NCBI GenBank assembly: GCA_963971305.1
Contig: OZ020309.1
Coordinates: 17,353,001 to 17,417,000, forward strand
Direction: 5' to 3'
DNA from: Arcuatula senhousia
Taxonomy: Eukaryota > Mollusca > Bivalvia > Mytilida > Mytilidae
Length of the DNA stretch: 64,000 bases
Below are positions 22,663 through 33,540 of the stretch, piece after piece. The notes under the pieces are model-generated. The model was not told the origin of the DNA. It saw only the letters and a list, made by a program, of their open reading frames with translations, and did not search any database. Made by a program: the position numbers and the translations under genes. Each line of letters opens with the position of its first letter. Positions within the stretch are counted from its first letter, which is position 1.

Positions 22663-25600
22663 ATGTCTAGATTGCTAATAGTTGTGTTTGGATATTTGCT
22701 AGTTTTTGTACTTTATGTCCAAGAAATTCATGGTAAGAAAAATAAAATATATTTATTTATCATCAAACTCAAATTTATAAACTAGGTATATTTTGTAAAA
22801 CAAAAACAACCGAAATTCGAGAATTAATATAAATGTCACAGAAAAGACAAAACAAGGCAGAGATATAGATAAGTACAAGATCTTTTATCAGGAAAAAATG
22901 ATACAACTGACATTTTGTTTCGTAGAATAAAATTAATGAATACCTTGGGCTATTATAAAAGGTTATACACACATACATCTCTTTGAATACATCGTCATTA
23001 TATAGTTAGATGTGTGTCAACGCATTTTGTGCATTTTACAGACCAAAAACATTTTAACGGACACAAATGTTACTTACGTAGGGTTTAGTTTTCCTTGGAA
23101 AAGGTCTTTATAGATGCGGGATTTTTATCGCTAAGATTGAACAGAATGTGGTTTGTCATAGACTTTTGTTTTTCCGTTCTTAGGTGGCTCTATCAATAAT
23201 GAATTGATTGTTGACAAAACAACGGGTATGTTACAACAAACTGCTTACTTTTCCGAGATGTTTATTCATCCTTCCCAAAACATAATTCAAGTTGTTGATA
23301 AAGTTTTATTTGTTTTAAGTGTGTGTTGTTGTGTCCATGTCAACTGGTTTTGTATTCGTCTTTTTGGAAGTTATACTTCTAAGTTTTGCTACATTATTTC
23401 ATCTTATGGTTTGCTTGGTGCTATAATAGTATAACTAATGAGGATTTGGGTATATCATTTTTATGTTGAATAATGTCGGGACTCAACAAGTGCACGAAAC
23501 TTAGACTTTCAGGTCATGGGATCAAATTTGCAAAAGAACTTAAATAAGAGTCACAATGATCAGATATATTTTGTTAAAATTGTAGTTTAAAATAAATCAA
23601 TTTGTATTTGTTCGTTGAAAAAATTAAAAACTTTATTAATACTTATTACAGAGAGTTCCAAATTTATGAATAAAAAATAAATCAAAAATAAAAGATTATG
23701 AAAATAATGATTTGAGATCATTGGTTTTAGATCGTGACAAATACTTTTTTTCAAAATCAAATGACAACAATCACCCAGATTTGTCCCGTTTAAGAGTTTT
23801 TAGGGTTTACCAGTGAATTACATTCATTTTTTTTATCTATAACGGTGATTTCGGTTTGTTACAACAATATTATAGTACTTTTATAGTAAAGGATATTTTT
23901 TTCGATGAAACTCACCAACATGGTGCATTGACAACGACGAAAAATTTGTAAAGACACCATTGTATTTTGTTCATTTTTATCAAATAAGCCTACACAAACA
24001 ATTTGTTTTTAACGGAATGTATTAATAAACATTTTTATGCAACATCTTATTGTTTTTGGTGTGTAAAAGTGTAAAACCGTGCGCACATTTTCAACATTTT
24101 AATAAATACGTGATAAGGACAACGCTTTTGCACACCAATTCAATTTTAAAAAAATGACATTACATGTATATGCATTTGGGGATGCTGTAAACATCTAAAA
24201 ATTACTTTTTTATTAACCCGAACGACTCGGACCTCATTAAAATGAACAAAAAAAAAAAAAACGAAACAAAAATAAAAATCACCTTAAAAAAAGTAAAATT
24301 GTTTTGTAAATACTAAGTATCGATTTTGTTACTCTTAAATGACGAATATTGATAAATACTCGTAACTGTTGTAAATAAACGGTGCTTTCTCTTCTTGACA
24401 ACCAGAGTTGACTCTTGTTACGTTTTGAGTTCGCGTTGTTGATTGCCTTAAAGTTGTTTTTTGAGGTTTTATGTTTATTTTCCTTAGTGTTCTTACTGGT
24501 TTTGTCGTTGGCCTTTCGGATCTTTGACATTTGAATACCCATTGGTGCCTCTTTGCTTTTCTATATCAAATTTATATTTCAGCATTATATGATATGAGAT
24601 TGAAGGATTTTTTTTATTAAAATGGCCCCAAAAGCTTTTTTCTTCTTCATCTTGTTGGCTGAAACAATGAGCTGACCACATTATCTTGGATTTAGCATAA
24701 AACAAGTTATGTTTCCTGTGTTACCTTTCATGGCAGTAGGTCCTATAACTTTTAATTTTCGAATAGCGTTTGTCCCTACCATTTTTTGCCTTTTTTGAAT
24801 CATGAGTGCTTTTTTTAAAATTTTTGAATCACAAAATTAGACCGTTATTATTTAATATCCCCATAATTAAAGGGGGCAATATGTGCGCCTATTTTACTTT
24901 GCCTTTCCATTTTTCTTTTGTCGTAATTTCAATTATCGCATGGCCGCTGGTGACTTATACGATTCGTAAAAACATTTGGTTATATTGGTGATAGAAATAT
25001 CAGGTACATCTTATTGATTTAGGTTCATCCTTACACTTTGAATAGAATTGGTGATATTATTCGTCTTATTAAGCCAATATACAGTCTAAACTACCCATTT
25101 TACCAATATTGCATCATAAGAAAAACGCGGTACCGAAGTTCGTGAATGCGCGACCTGTAGCGTTTGCGTTGCGTTGCGACCGATTTATGTAGCCAAAAAT
25201 CAACAACGTCTTTTCATTTGACCTCACAGGCAAGGTTTTTCATTATTGGTTTTATTAACTCTACCCGAATACGTTTAGATGGAAGGTTACATGTATTTAG
25301 GGATAATTCACGCTTTTGTTAAGAAACAAAGAAAATAAACGGTGAAAACACCACAAGTTATTTGTCTACACGCAAGATAAACTGACATATGAATTATATA
25401 TCTAGACACTGTGATATCTTGAATACTTTTCTATGTGTAGTTTAAGGTCTATCTAGACTAGCAAAATAGGTCAAATATCAACCATTGTATTCGAAGTGTG
25501 ACCAAGACCCTTAATGAACACACGTAAGTTCAAGAAGTGTTAGAGAATGAATGGGTGTAAAGGGTTTAACGCCAATTTCGATACACATGGAACCTACAGG

Positions 25601-28311
25601 TCATACAGGTAGGTTAGAATGTTGAGGTCACTGGAATACTCAGAAGAAACTACCAATTGTGTGACTTTAACCGACAAACCTAAATACGTATATGTTTGCA
25701 CGTATATTTTAGAATCAAACGAGTGTTGATATATTAAATTACTTAAAAACCATTTTTTATCAGCATGATTTCAGTTATCTTTTCTGCTCTTAGTCATAAT
25801 GCTCAGTCCGAAAAAAAATTTATAAATTCTAGAACTTTTTAGGGGAGTTAATTTTTATAAAACATTTGTTTTGTTCAGGCAATTCATTGGTGGATGAAAT
25901 ACACCTAAAAACATCTGGATATGGTTCCGACATCTACGCAGACCCTACAATTATAGAATCTTCTGTATCCTTGATTCCGTATGGAATAGCTCCAACCAAA
26001 GAGAAATCCATTGTGATCGAGGTAAAAACATGTTCTGATGCCTTTATATATCTTTCGGAATCGATAAATCTTGATAGATACGCGGCTCTGTATGAACTGG
26101 TTCTTGGTGGAGCAAGCGGCACCGGGTTTTTCTTACGAAAAAAAGCGCCATACTGGCAACAGATCGCCGACATAAGGGTGTCAAATATGGTTCAATGTGA
26201 TAAGTTTTCTCAATTTTGGATAAACTGGGATGACAACTATTTAGCAGTCGGAACAGGAAATCAGCTTAATACTAGTATTTTGTACTCTATGGAATCTCAA
26301 CTTTCTGTCAAAGGACTCGGTATAAGAAGCTTTAGGGGCTATAATGCTCACTGGATAATCTTATCAGATGGTAATTTTTTAGAGCTTTTATCTTTAACTG
26401 TTATATCTGTAAAGCAAATGTATTTTGGAAATGACTGACAAATAAAGTCGAATACCGTTACGTTATACACAATCAAAAAATCAGAAATAGGTAAACATTA
26501 TATGGTTATCACTGCTGATGGTGTCTTAATACCAGGGGGTTAGTGTTGACGAACACATCAAAAAGCTGTAAAGTATCCGTTTTAACTTCACAATTGTCAT
26601 ATTCAGATCTACATCTTGAAATTGACTCCCAAGGAATACGTCCAACAAAGCTCTATTACAAACTTGATGACTTCAACTTTAGCAACATTTCGTCCGCTAC
26701 TGCTTATGGAGTGTTCGTATCACAGCTGATTCGTTTCTCCAGAGCTTGTGGGAAATTACATCAATTCCTTAGCAGATCGTTTGACATAGGATTATGTTGT
26801 TCCATAGTTGTTGTCTACTCAAGAAATTTTAGACACCGTGCACTCATAGAAAAATATGGGATTTTTATCTCTCAAATGAGTGCAGATGTTGGTTTGTCGT
26901 AGAAATTTGTTTTGTCTTCCTTAACCAGATTTGACACACTGAATTGGAAAAGCTTTAAAGTATCCGTTTAAACTTCCAATTTTCATATTTAGATCTACAT
27001 CTCGAAATTGACTCTCAAGGAATACTTTCAACAAATCTCTATGACAAACGTGATGACTTCAACTTCCATTCGTCAGCTTTCCCTTTCTGTGTAGCAACAC
27101 TCCGTCCGCTCCTGCTTTTGGAGTCTTAGACTCACAGTTGATTCGCTACTCCATAGGTGGGAAATTGCATTGATTTCCTTCGCAGAGCGTCAAGTTTGAC
27201 ATAGGATTATGTTACTCCACGGTTGTCGTCTACTCAAAAAAATTTAAACACCGTGCCCTCGTATAAAAATATGGGATTTCCATCCCTCAAATGAGTGCAG
27301 ATGTTGGTTTGTCGTAAAAATTTGTTTTATCTTCCTTTACCGGATTTGACACACTGAATTGGAAATTAGCATCACGACGAGTGTGCTATAGCAGGCAGGA
27401 ACCGATTACTTTTTCCACAGCACATGCGTTCGCTCATGTTACAACTTGAGTTCGCGTTGTTAATTTCCGTTCGGTTGATTTTGTGCTTTGTTTTCCTTCT
27501 TGCTGTTTTTGTTTGTGTTAACCGTTTTCGTTGTTGCCCTTTCGGACTCTTGGCACTCGAATGCCTCATTGGTACATCTTTGCCTCTGTCAAAACCCTCA
27601 GATTCCACAGATTGATTGTGGTCATAGTTTGCTTTTCAGTTCAGCATTTCTGGTTTAACTGTTCTATTATTTTCATATACACGTAGTGTTTGGCATTTTC
27701 AATCTTTGAGTAGAGTGCGTCTGATGATTCCTAAGTAGGCAAAACGTTCGTCAGGCGTAGCAGAATTCGTTGTAATTTTGATGTAAATGTTGATAGGTCG
27801 ATTTTCCTAAATCGAACATAGTGTAGGTCGTTTTTTCATTAAATGAAGATCAAAAGTTTTTGTATATTTTAACACGATGCTTGCCTATATGTATACGTGT
27901 ATATAAATCTGCATTTCTTTATTGTTGATACACATACACATATTAAACGTTTTTTCTTTTTGTCTTCATTTGGATTAATTTGGGTCATTCAAATTCTTAA
28001 ATAGAGAAAAATAAATGATGTTGATTGATCAATTTCTACCACCATTTTTTTTTCTTTTAGCAAAAGGATTATTTTGTGTAACACACGACAGGCTTTGTTC
28101 CTCAACGGCTGTTTACCGTACAGAAGTCATACGAGAACTTGCATGTGCATTGATGTGTTCTGGTACAAGGTCCTGCATGGGTTTCAACTATCAAACAACA
28201 AGTACCACGTGCCATCTTATGAGAGCAGGGGAGACAACTGGATGTCAGGATGCACAAGACTGGCACTTTGCCGTGAAATGTTGGAGGGAAACATGTTTAG
28301 CCTGTTTATAA
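22663..28311 (+). CDS. FA-PAN gene 1: secreted Methyltransf_FA + PAN-like protein
   Basis: Predicted exons: 22663-22732 (signal), optional 23184-23225, 25879-26370 (FA) and 28061-28311 (PAN-like, stop TAA). All junctions are phase 1 with GT-AG sites. Exon 1 starts at the ATG giving MSRLLIVVFGYLLVFVLY, a typical signal peptide; upstream ATGs would add a hydrophilic lead. The FA exon (164 codons) has VDEIHLKTSGYG, YELVLGG and FWINWDDNYLAVGTGN, typical of the Methyltransf_FA family. The last exon (83 codons) has CALMCSGTRSCMGFNY and KCWRETCLACL, a PAN/apple-like cysteine pattern with ten Cys. The product is about 270 residues (284 with the small exon). No transmembrane or enzyme motif is seen beyond the FA fold; methyltransferase activity is doubtful for this family. 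Introns are full of repeats. Confidence 0.85.
23184..23225 (+). other. Candidate 42-nt symmetric mini-exon of FA-PAN gene 1
   Basis: The sequence follows a strong T-rich acceptor (CCGTTCTTAG) and ends at a good donor (GGTATG). Read in phase 1 it is open and encodes GGSINNELIVDKTT, ending in phase 1, so it can be included or skipped without changing frame. No convincing equivalent was found in genes 2 and 3. Transcript evidence would decide. Confidence 0.4.
24400..24560 (+). repeat. Dispersed retroelement-tail repeat in intron of gene 1
   Basis: GAGTTCGCGTTGTTGATTGC, CTTACTGGTTTTGTCG and GCCTTTCGGATCTTTGACAT match the module at 9150-9341. Confidence 0.7.
26540..27610 (+). mobile_element. Tandem pair of decayed YIDD-type retroelement 3' fragments
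   Basis: Two copies, beginning about 26564 and 26951 (387 bp apart), start with AGCT-TAAAGTATCCGT and encode remnants of the same peptide: DLHLEIDSQG then KLYYKLDDFNF then AYGVFVSQLIRFSRACG. The second copy is broken by indels and stops. The second continues into the CACAGCACATGCGTTCGCTC/CCCTTTCGGACTC tail module (27405-27600). The peptide matches the frame at 45.1-45.5 kb. The pair lies in the FA-to-PAN intron of gene 1. Confidence 0.7.
27640..27800 (+). repeat. Partial copy of the GTCAGGCGTAG satellite-type repeat
   Basis: AGTGTTTGGCATTTTCAATC, AGAGTGCGTCTGATGA and AAAACGTTCGTCAGGCGTAG follow the unit order at 48.3 kb. Confidence 0.65.
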
Positions 28312-29287
28312 ACACGCTTCATGTAATTATAATATGCATAAATGGAAAAGTTTCATAAAAATAGATAAGTCTGCTTTTAAAATGTACATTTTTCAAGATA
28401 AAAGACATTGCATTTATATATGACAACATTGCAAACGCTAAACATAAATTTATGTTCGAGAAAACCTTTCCGAGAAAAATTTTGTCAAATGTGAGTTCAG
28501 CGTCACATCAAATTTTTTGGCTTATTTATTACTTTACCTATTACATTTAAATAAGATTATTTACTCAAATACTTTTATGTTTCACAAAACAACAATGAAC
28601 ATCCTCAAAACAAATATTGTTTTACTAAAATAGTCTTTAAATTGAATAAAGTTTTCATCTTAAAATCAAGAACGAACAAAACAGAGATCTATTATGTATT
28701 TCAATTTCAAATGAAGTTCGTTACATGATACAATGGCGAGACATGAACAATTAATAATTAAAATACATTCTTTGAATAAGATATCGATTTTATATGTAAC
28801 TCCTTGATTTGTTGTCACGTTTTAATTAACATGAATATGATTCTTTAGAAAAATGAAATTCCCCTTTGCAACAAACATTACGGAGATTTTGACTAATGTG
28901 AAAAGATTTATTTGTTAGTTACATTTTTCTTTTTCATTATTCCCAATGTACATCAAATAATATTTTATTTGCCTTTGCTCTAGACTTTTGACATTTATTA
29001 TTGATGATGGTTACAACCATAAGCCAGTTCAGATTTGTTACGCCAATCATCATGTATTCAGAAACTCCTCTGTAAAAAAACTTATTGATGAAAAAAGTTG
29101 ATTCCAAACTGGAAATACTCTGGAATTTTGATATAGATAAAAACAGGTAAAAGACTGTATTCATACAGGGCTTATAATGTAATGCCCGAATATCAATGTA
29201 TGGACACATTTTTTTATTACTTCTTATTTTTGTACAGTACAGCAATAATAAAGCAAGTATTTCAATTGAAAACAAGTTGACAGATTA
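28312..29287. other. Spacer downstream of FA-PAN gene 1
   Basis: AT-rich; no gene seen. The minus-strand ORF at 28937-29275 has no recognisable domain. Confidence 0.45.
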
Positions 29288-29831
29288 AAGTGTAAGTTCG
29301 CGATTTTTTCAAAATTTGTACATTGAAAAACTATAATGTAAAAATAACTTTGGTGAAATTCCTAGCGCTCAAATATGCATAGTTAGGATAAAATTTGCTT
29401 TTGAAAGTAAAAAAATTCGATCCATGGAGGGTCACGTGATTTGTACTAGATGGCGCTGCTCAAAGCCAATACACAGAGTGAATGTTACATCTTATACCCA
29501 TGTGGTATTTACCGATGTGTACCACAACGGACAATTTGGAATAATTAAAATTAAGTCGGGAATGATAAAATAAAAGTCAGTCTAATGATTGATTGTGAAA
29601 CGTTTTAAAATGGTACCAATCGTAAAGTTCAGAATTAATTCGTATAAAAATATAGAATTTTAAAAAAAAAAAATTGATACGCCGTACAGACATTTTCGGA
29701 AAATATATATTTCAGTATGTAGAATTGCCCTATACTATTTCTTTTATACATCCTGTTTAAAATTCATGGTTCCCAGACACCCTACTGGGATTACCTTGCA
29801 TGATTCGTTTGAAGTGATATTTTGATAATTA

Positions 29832-30012
29832 GTCCTTCCGTGCAAACCATCGCACCACAGGGGCTTACTTATGGTTTTCTGTGTAGAAGACTTTATTCCC
29901 TTCTACAAACCACTGGCACAACAGGGGTTCCCCTGCCGTTTCCTGTGTATGTTTAGTACCCCCGTGCAAACTATCGGCACCACAGGGGTTTAATATTGTT
30001 TCCTGTGTATTA
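29832..30012 (+). repeat. Tandem repeat, about 62-bp unit, three copies
   Basis: CGTGCAAAC or CTACAAAC, then GGCACCACAGGGG, then TTTCCTGTGTAT recur at spacings of about 60-63 bp. The first copy is the most diverged. It lies inside the TIR element. Confidence 0.8.
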
Positions 30013-30240
30013 GAAGTTGACATTTACCTGGTTGAATGGGTTCTAGAACACTTTCTTTTAACGAAAACCAACCCCATTGGTCCGCCAGAGTCTATTGAAC
30101 ATTGAAGTGCGAAAATGTTAATTAAATACCCTTTCTAATCAAAAACATATACAAACAATAAACTGTAGCTGAGAAAATCATATCGAATTAATTATTGTCT
30201 CAGACTGTAGGAATTTTTTTTTGTCAAGTTGCAAATAATT

Positions 30241-32700
30241 ATGTAGTTAATTAATTGTTTTTCCAACACTTCAAAAACGGAAAAAAGTGGGAACTAAAAC
30301 TCTTTAGACTTGTGGAAGCAGAAAAGCGATATAAAACAGTAATGGATAAATGTCAAAGAGAATATTCAGATAACCTTTCAAAAAAATTAAAAGAAATGCG
30401 CCATAAAGACCCAAAAGAATTTTGGAAAACCCTTCGACGCGGTAATAACAAAAAACAACCTGATATCCCAATTGAAACACTATTTGAGTTTTTCAAAGAC
30501 TTAAACGAAACACCTATCGATAATGAAGATAACAATTTGCCCACCTTAGATGATCAAGCTTTGAATCAAATAAATGATGAAATAAATCTTTATATAGAAA
30601 AGGAGGAAATATTGAAATGTATTTCTAAACTTAAAAACAATAAAGCCAGTAGTGAAGATAAAAGTAATGAGTACATTAAATCTACTTGTGACCAATTTAT
30701 TCAAATTTACGAAAAGTTATTTAACCTTGTTTTTGATACAGGTATTGTGCCTGATAGCTGGCTCATCGGGAGCATCAAGCCTATTTATAAAAATAAAGGG
30801 GACAGTCAAGATCCTAAAAACTTTAGACCCATTACAACTGTAAGCTGTCTAGGAAAACTCTTCACGGCTGTACTCACAGAAAGACTTAATAAATACTCAG
30901 AGGATTTTCGAATACTCAACGATAATCAAAGCGGTTTTAGGCAAGGGTATAGCGTCACAGATAACTTGTTTTCTTTACACGCTTTATTTGAACTTCTAAA
31001 ACTTAAGAAAAAGAAACTTTATTGTGCCTTTATAGATTTTGAAAAAGCATTTGATAAAGTCTGGAGAACGGGTCTCTGGCACAAATTAGTTTTAAGTAAT
31101 ATAAATGGCAAAATGTTAACTGTTATTAAAAATATGTACAATAGTATCAAATCAAACATTGTCTTTAACAACGAGGAGTCAGATTTCTTTTCCTGTAATA
31201 ATGGGGTGAGACAAGGCGAAAATATGTCTCCTTTCCTTTTTGCTATCTTTCTAAATGACCTTGAATCATTTCTCGAAAGCCAAAACAATACAGGACTACC
31301 AAAAATAACCGATGAACTAGAAAGCACTCTCGGGGTTTTCTTGAAAATATTTGCACTTTTATACGCAGACGACACTGCACTAATGTCAGAGTCACCAGAA
31401 GGACTCCAACAGCAGCTAAATAGTTTCTATGAGTATTGCAATTCTTGGAAACTTAAAGTAAACATAGGAAAAACCAAAATCTTGTGTTTTACAAATGGAA
31501 GACTGCCAAACAATCTAAGATTCGTATTCAATAACACAGAATTAGAAATTGTAACAGAATTTATTTATCTAGGAACAACTTTATATAAAACTGGAAATTT
31601 TGGTCCTGCAATTAAAGCTCAAGCAGAAAAGGGAACAAAAGCCATGTACGAAATTATCAAGCTAGGTCGTTTTCACAATCTTTCTATCTCCTGTCATTTA
31701 GACCTCTTCGATAAGATGGTAAAACCAATTCTTTTATACGGTTGTGAACTTTGGGGTTTTAAAAATCACTATTCATTAGAGAAAATCCACCTTAAGTTCT
31801 GCAAACTCCTTTTAAACCTTAAGACCTCTACACCAAACTGCTTTGTATACGGTGAATTGGGACGATTTCCTTTGAGTGTAGATATAAAGCTTAGGATGGT
31901 TATGTACTGGTCTAAATTACTTTACGGCAAACAAACGAAGCTGTGCTCTGTTCTTATAAACTCATGTTTCATCTTTCAAATAATCAAAATAAAAATTTTC
32001 AATGGCTTGTATATATAAAAAATATTCTCAATGAATGTGGATTAACACACATTTGGGACTCACAAACTTTTCTGTCTTCTGTGTGGTTAAAACAATGTAT
32101 TAGACAATGTCTCACTGACCAATATCGACAAAACTGGCACGCTGAAACTCAAGATTGTTTAAAAGCAACAAATTATAAGCTCTTAAAAGACACGCTAGAT
32201 TTCGAAAACTATTTTGAAATATTAGAGAAAAAGGTAGCAATATCATTTTGCAAATTCAGAACAGGAAATCATAAACTTCCCATTGAGACAGGTAGATGGA
32301 ACAATATTGCTAGATCTGATAGGAAATGTATGCTTTGTAATGAAAAAATCGGAGATGAATTCCATTATATTCTTGAATGCTCTGTACTGTCTCAAGAAAG
32401 AAAAAATCTAATCAGTAGACATTTAATTAGAAATCCAAATATTTTGAAATTTAAAGAAATTATGACAACAAAAAACAAAGCTAAACTTTATAAGCTTTGT
32501 AAATTTATTAGAATTATAAATAAAAAAACGAGTCTTCCTGAGTAGCTGTCTGTCTTAGCTGTGTAATTTACTGTGATTATGAACAATCTTTGTCTATGAT
32601 GCTATTTTGTTGTTTTGTCATTGTATTGTAAATATTGTATATAGTATTTCTCTGTACCTATGTAATATTGGTTTATGAGAATAAAGTTATATATAAAGAC
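30241..32700 (+). mobile_element. 5'-truncated non-LTR retrotransposon (LINE)
   Basis: The element contains a reverse-transcriptase frame but no endonuclease domain, so the 5' part is missing. The left boundary is approximate (at or before 30250). The 3' end follows GAGAATAAAGTTATATATAA, a polyadenylation-like motif, near 32700. No target duplication could be recognised. It is nested in the TIR element 29288-33538. Confidence 0.75.
30255..32545 (+). pseudogene. LINE reverse transcriptase, one frameshift
   Basis: The first frame (30255 to about 31945) shows KNNKASSEDKSNEY, FRPITTVSCLGKLF, the catalytic AFIDFEKAFDKVW, NGVRQGENMSPFLFA and LYADDTAL (YADD at 31362-31373, intact). At about 31945 the frame shifts. 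The second frame (to the stop at 32545) continues with the usual thumb/C-terminal region and a zinc-knuckle-like CMLCNEKIGDEFHYILEC. The general type is the jockey/CR1/L2-like group, but the exact clade is unsure. The missing endonuclease and the frameshift mean it is not autonomous. Catalytic residues are intact, so decay appears recent. Confidence 0.85.
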
Positions 32701-33326
32701 ACATTTTTAATTTGGGTACTAGTATTACACAAACCATGCACAAACACGATGTAGCACCACGCTTTGGCTGATTGATAATTGCAAGAGAAAGGTAGTCAAT
32801 GAAGTGAGCAGGTGATATTGACACCTGCTGATTAATTATACCGTATACTAATTAAGAAATTATTAAAAGATGTGCCGGTCTAAATTCTTAAAATCGAGCT
32901 GTGGTGGGTGTGGCTAAAGCGGATTGAGTGCTGCAAGGAAATCTTTGATTGGAGGAGCACCTTAATTGATCTATGATATCTGTCAATTATACCTGTAATT
33001 AACCAACGGGGTGTGGCAGATCGTCCAAAAGGTTAATGATTTTAATTGACACCTGTGTATTCATCAAGAACTGAATTTATTGTCTTAAATACTTGAAAAA
33101 GGATTGAAAACTAGGGCTACTGTGTCAATAAATGTTTCAGATTATTTACTATTTGGAATTATTATTAATTATTTTAAAACAATTTAAGGTTTAATTAAAC
33201 TATAGTCTTGCTAAACGCGGGATAAAAAAAATATTAATGCCAAATTATTCATATTTCAAATCATTATTATGATCGACAACATCGGTCTTATGTTACAAAT
33301 ATCGTTAATTGGTTCATGTATTTATC

Positions 33327-33354
33327 ATTGGAGATGTGACGTCACATCTCCAAT
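33327..33354. promoter_or_regulatory. 28-bp perfect palindrome centred on TGACGTCA
   Basis: The 14-base arm ATTGGAGATGTGAC is followed immediately by its exact reverse complement. The centre is a consensus cAMP-response element (TGACGTCA) and the outer part contains ATTGG. It lies 184 bp inside the right end of the TIR element. It could bind CREB/ATF proteins or serve the transposon. Confidence 0.5.
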
Positions 33355-33540
33355 TGAGCTATCCCATAATTCATCATTGTTCATAACATGGACGCGCCCA
33401 TATGGTCTTGTGTATTGGAATAAAATTACGAATATCTTTCTTAATATATCGTTTTCAATGCCCAAACCCGGCATGATGCCTACTCTCATTATAATAAATC
33501 AAATAAACTAATAACTAAAAAATCACGAACTTACACTTTA

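Larger units (their letters stand above)
29288..33538. mobile_element. TIR element with TA flanks, interrupted by a LINE
   Basis: AAGTGTAAGTTCGCGATTTT at 29288 is the reverse complement of the right end at 33519-33538 except for one mismatch (22 bp in all), and both ends are flanked by TA (29286-29287 and 33539-33540). This suggests a TA-targeting DNA transposon or large MITE of about 1.8 kb without the inserted LINE. I see no transposase ORF outside the LINE. The internal sequence carries a 62-bp tandem repeat and a perfect CRE palindrome. Confidence 0.65.

Noticed and set aside
26521..26902. Extra protein-coding exon of FA-PAN gene 1 just after the FA exon
   Set aside because: The peptide GVFVSQLIRFSRACG matches the reverse-transcriptase remnant at 45.3 kb, so it is transposon debris in the intron.
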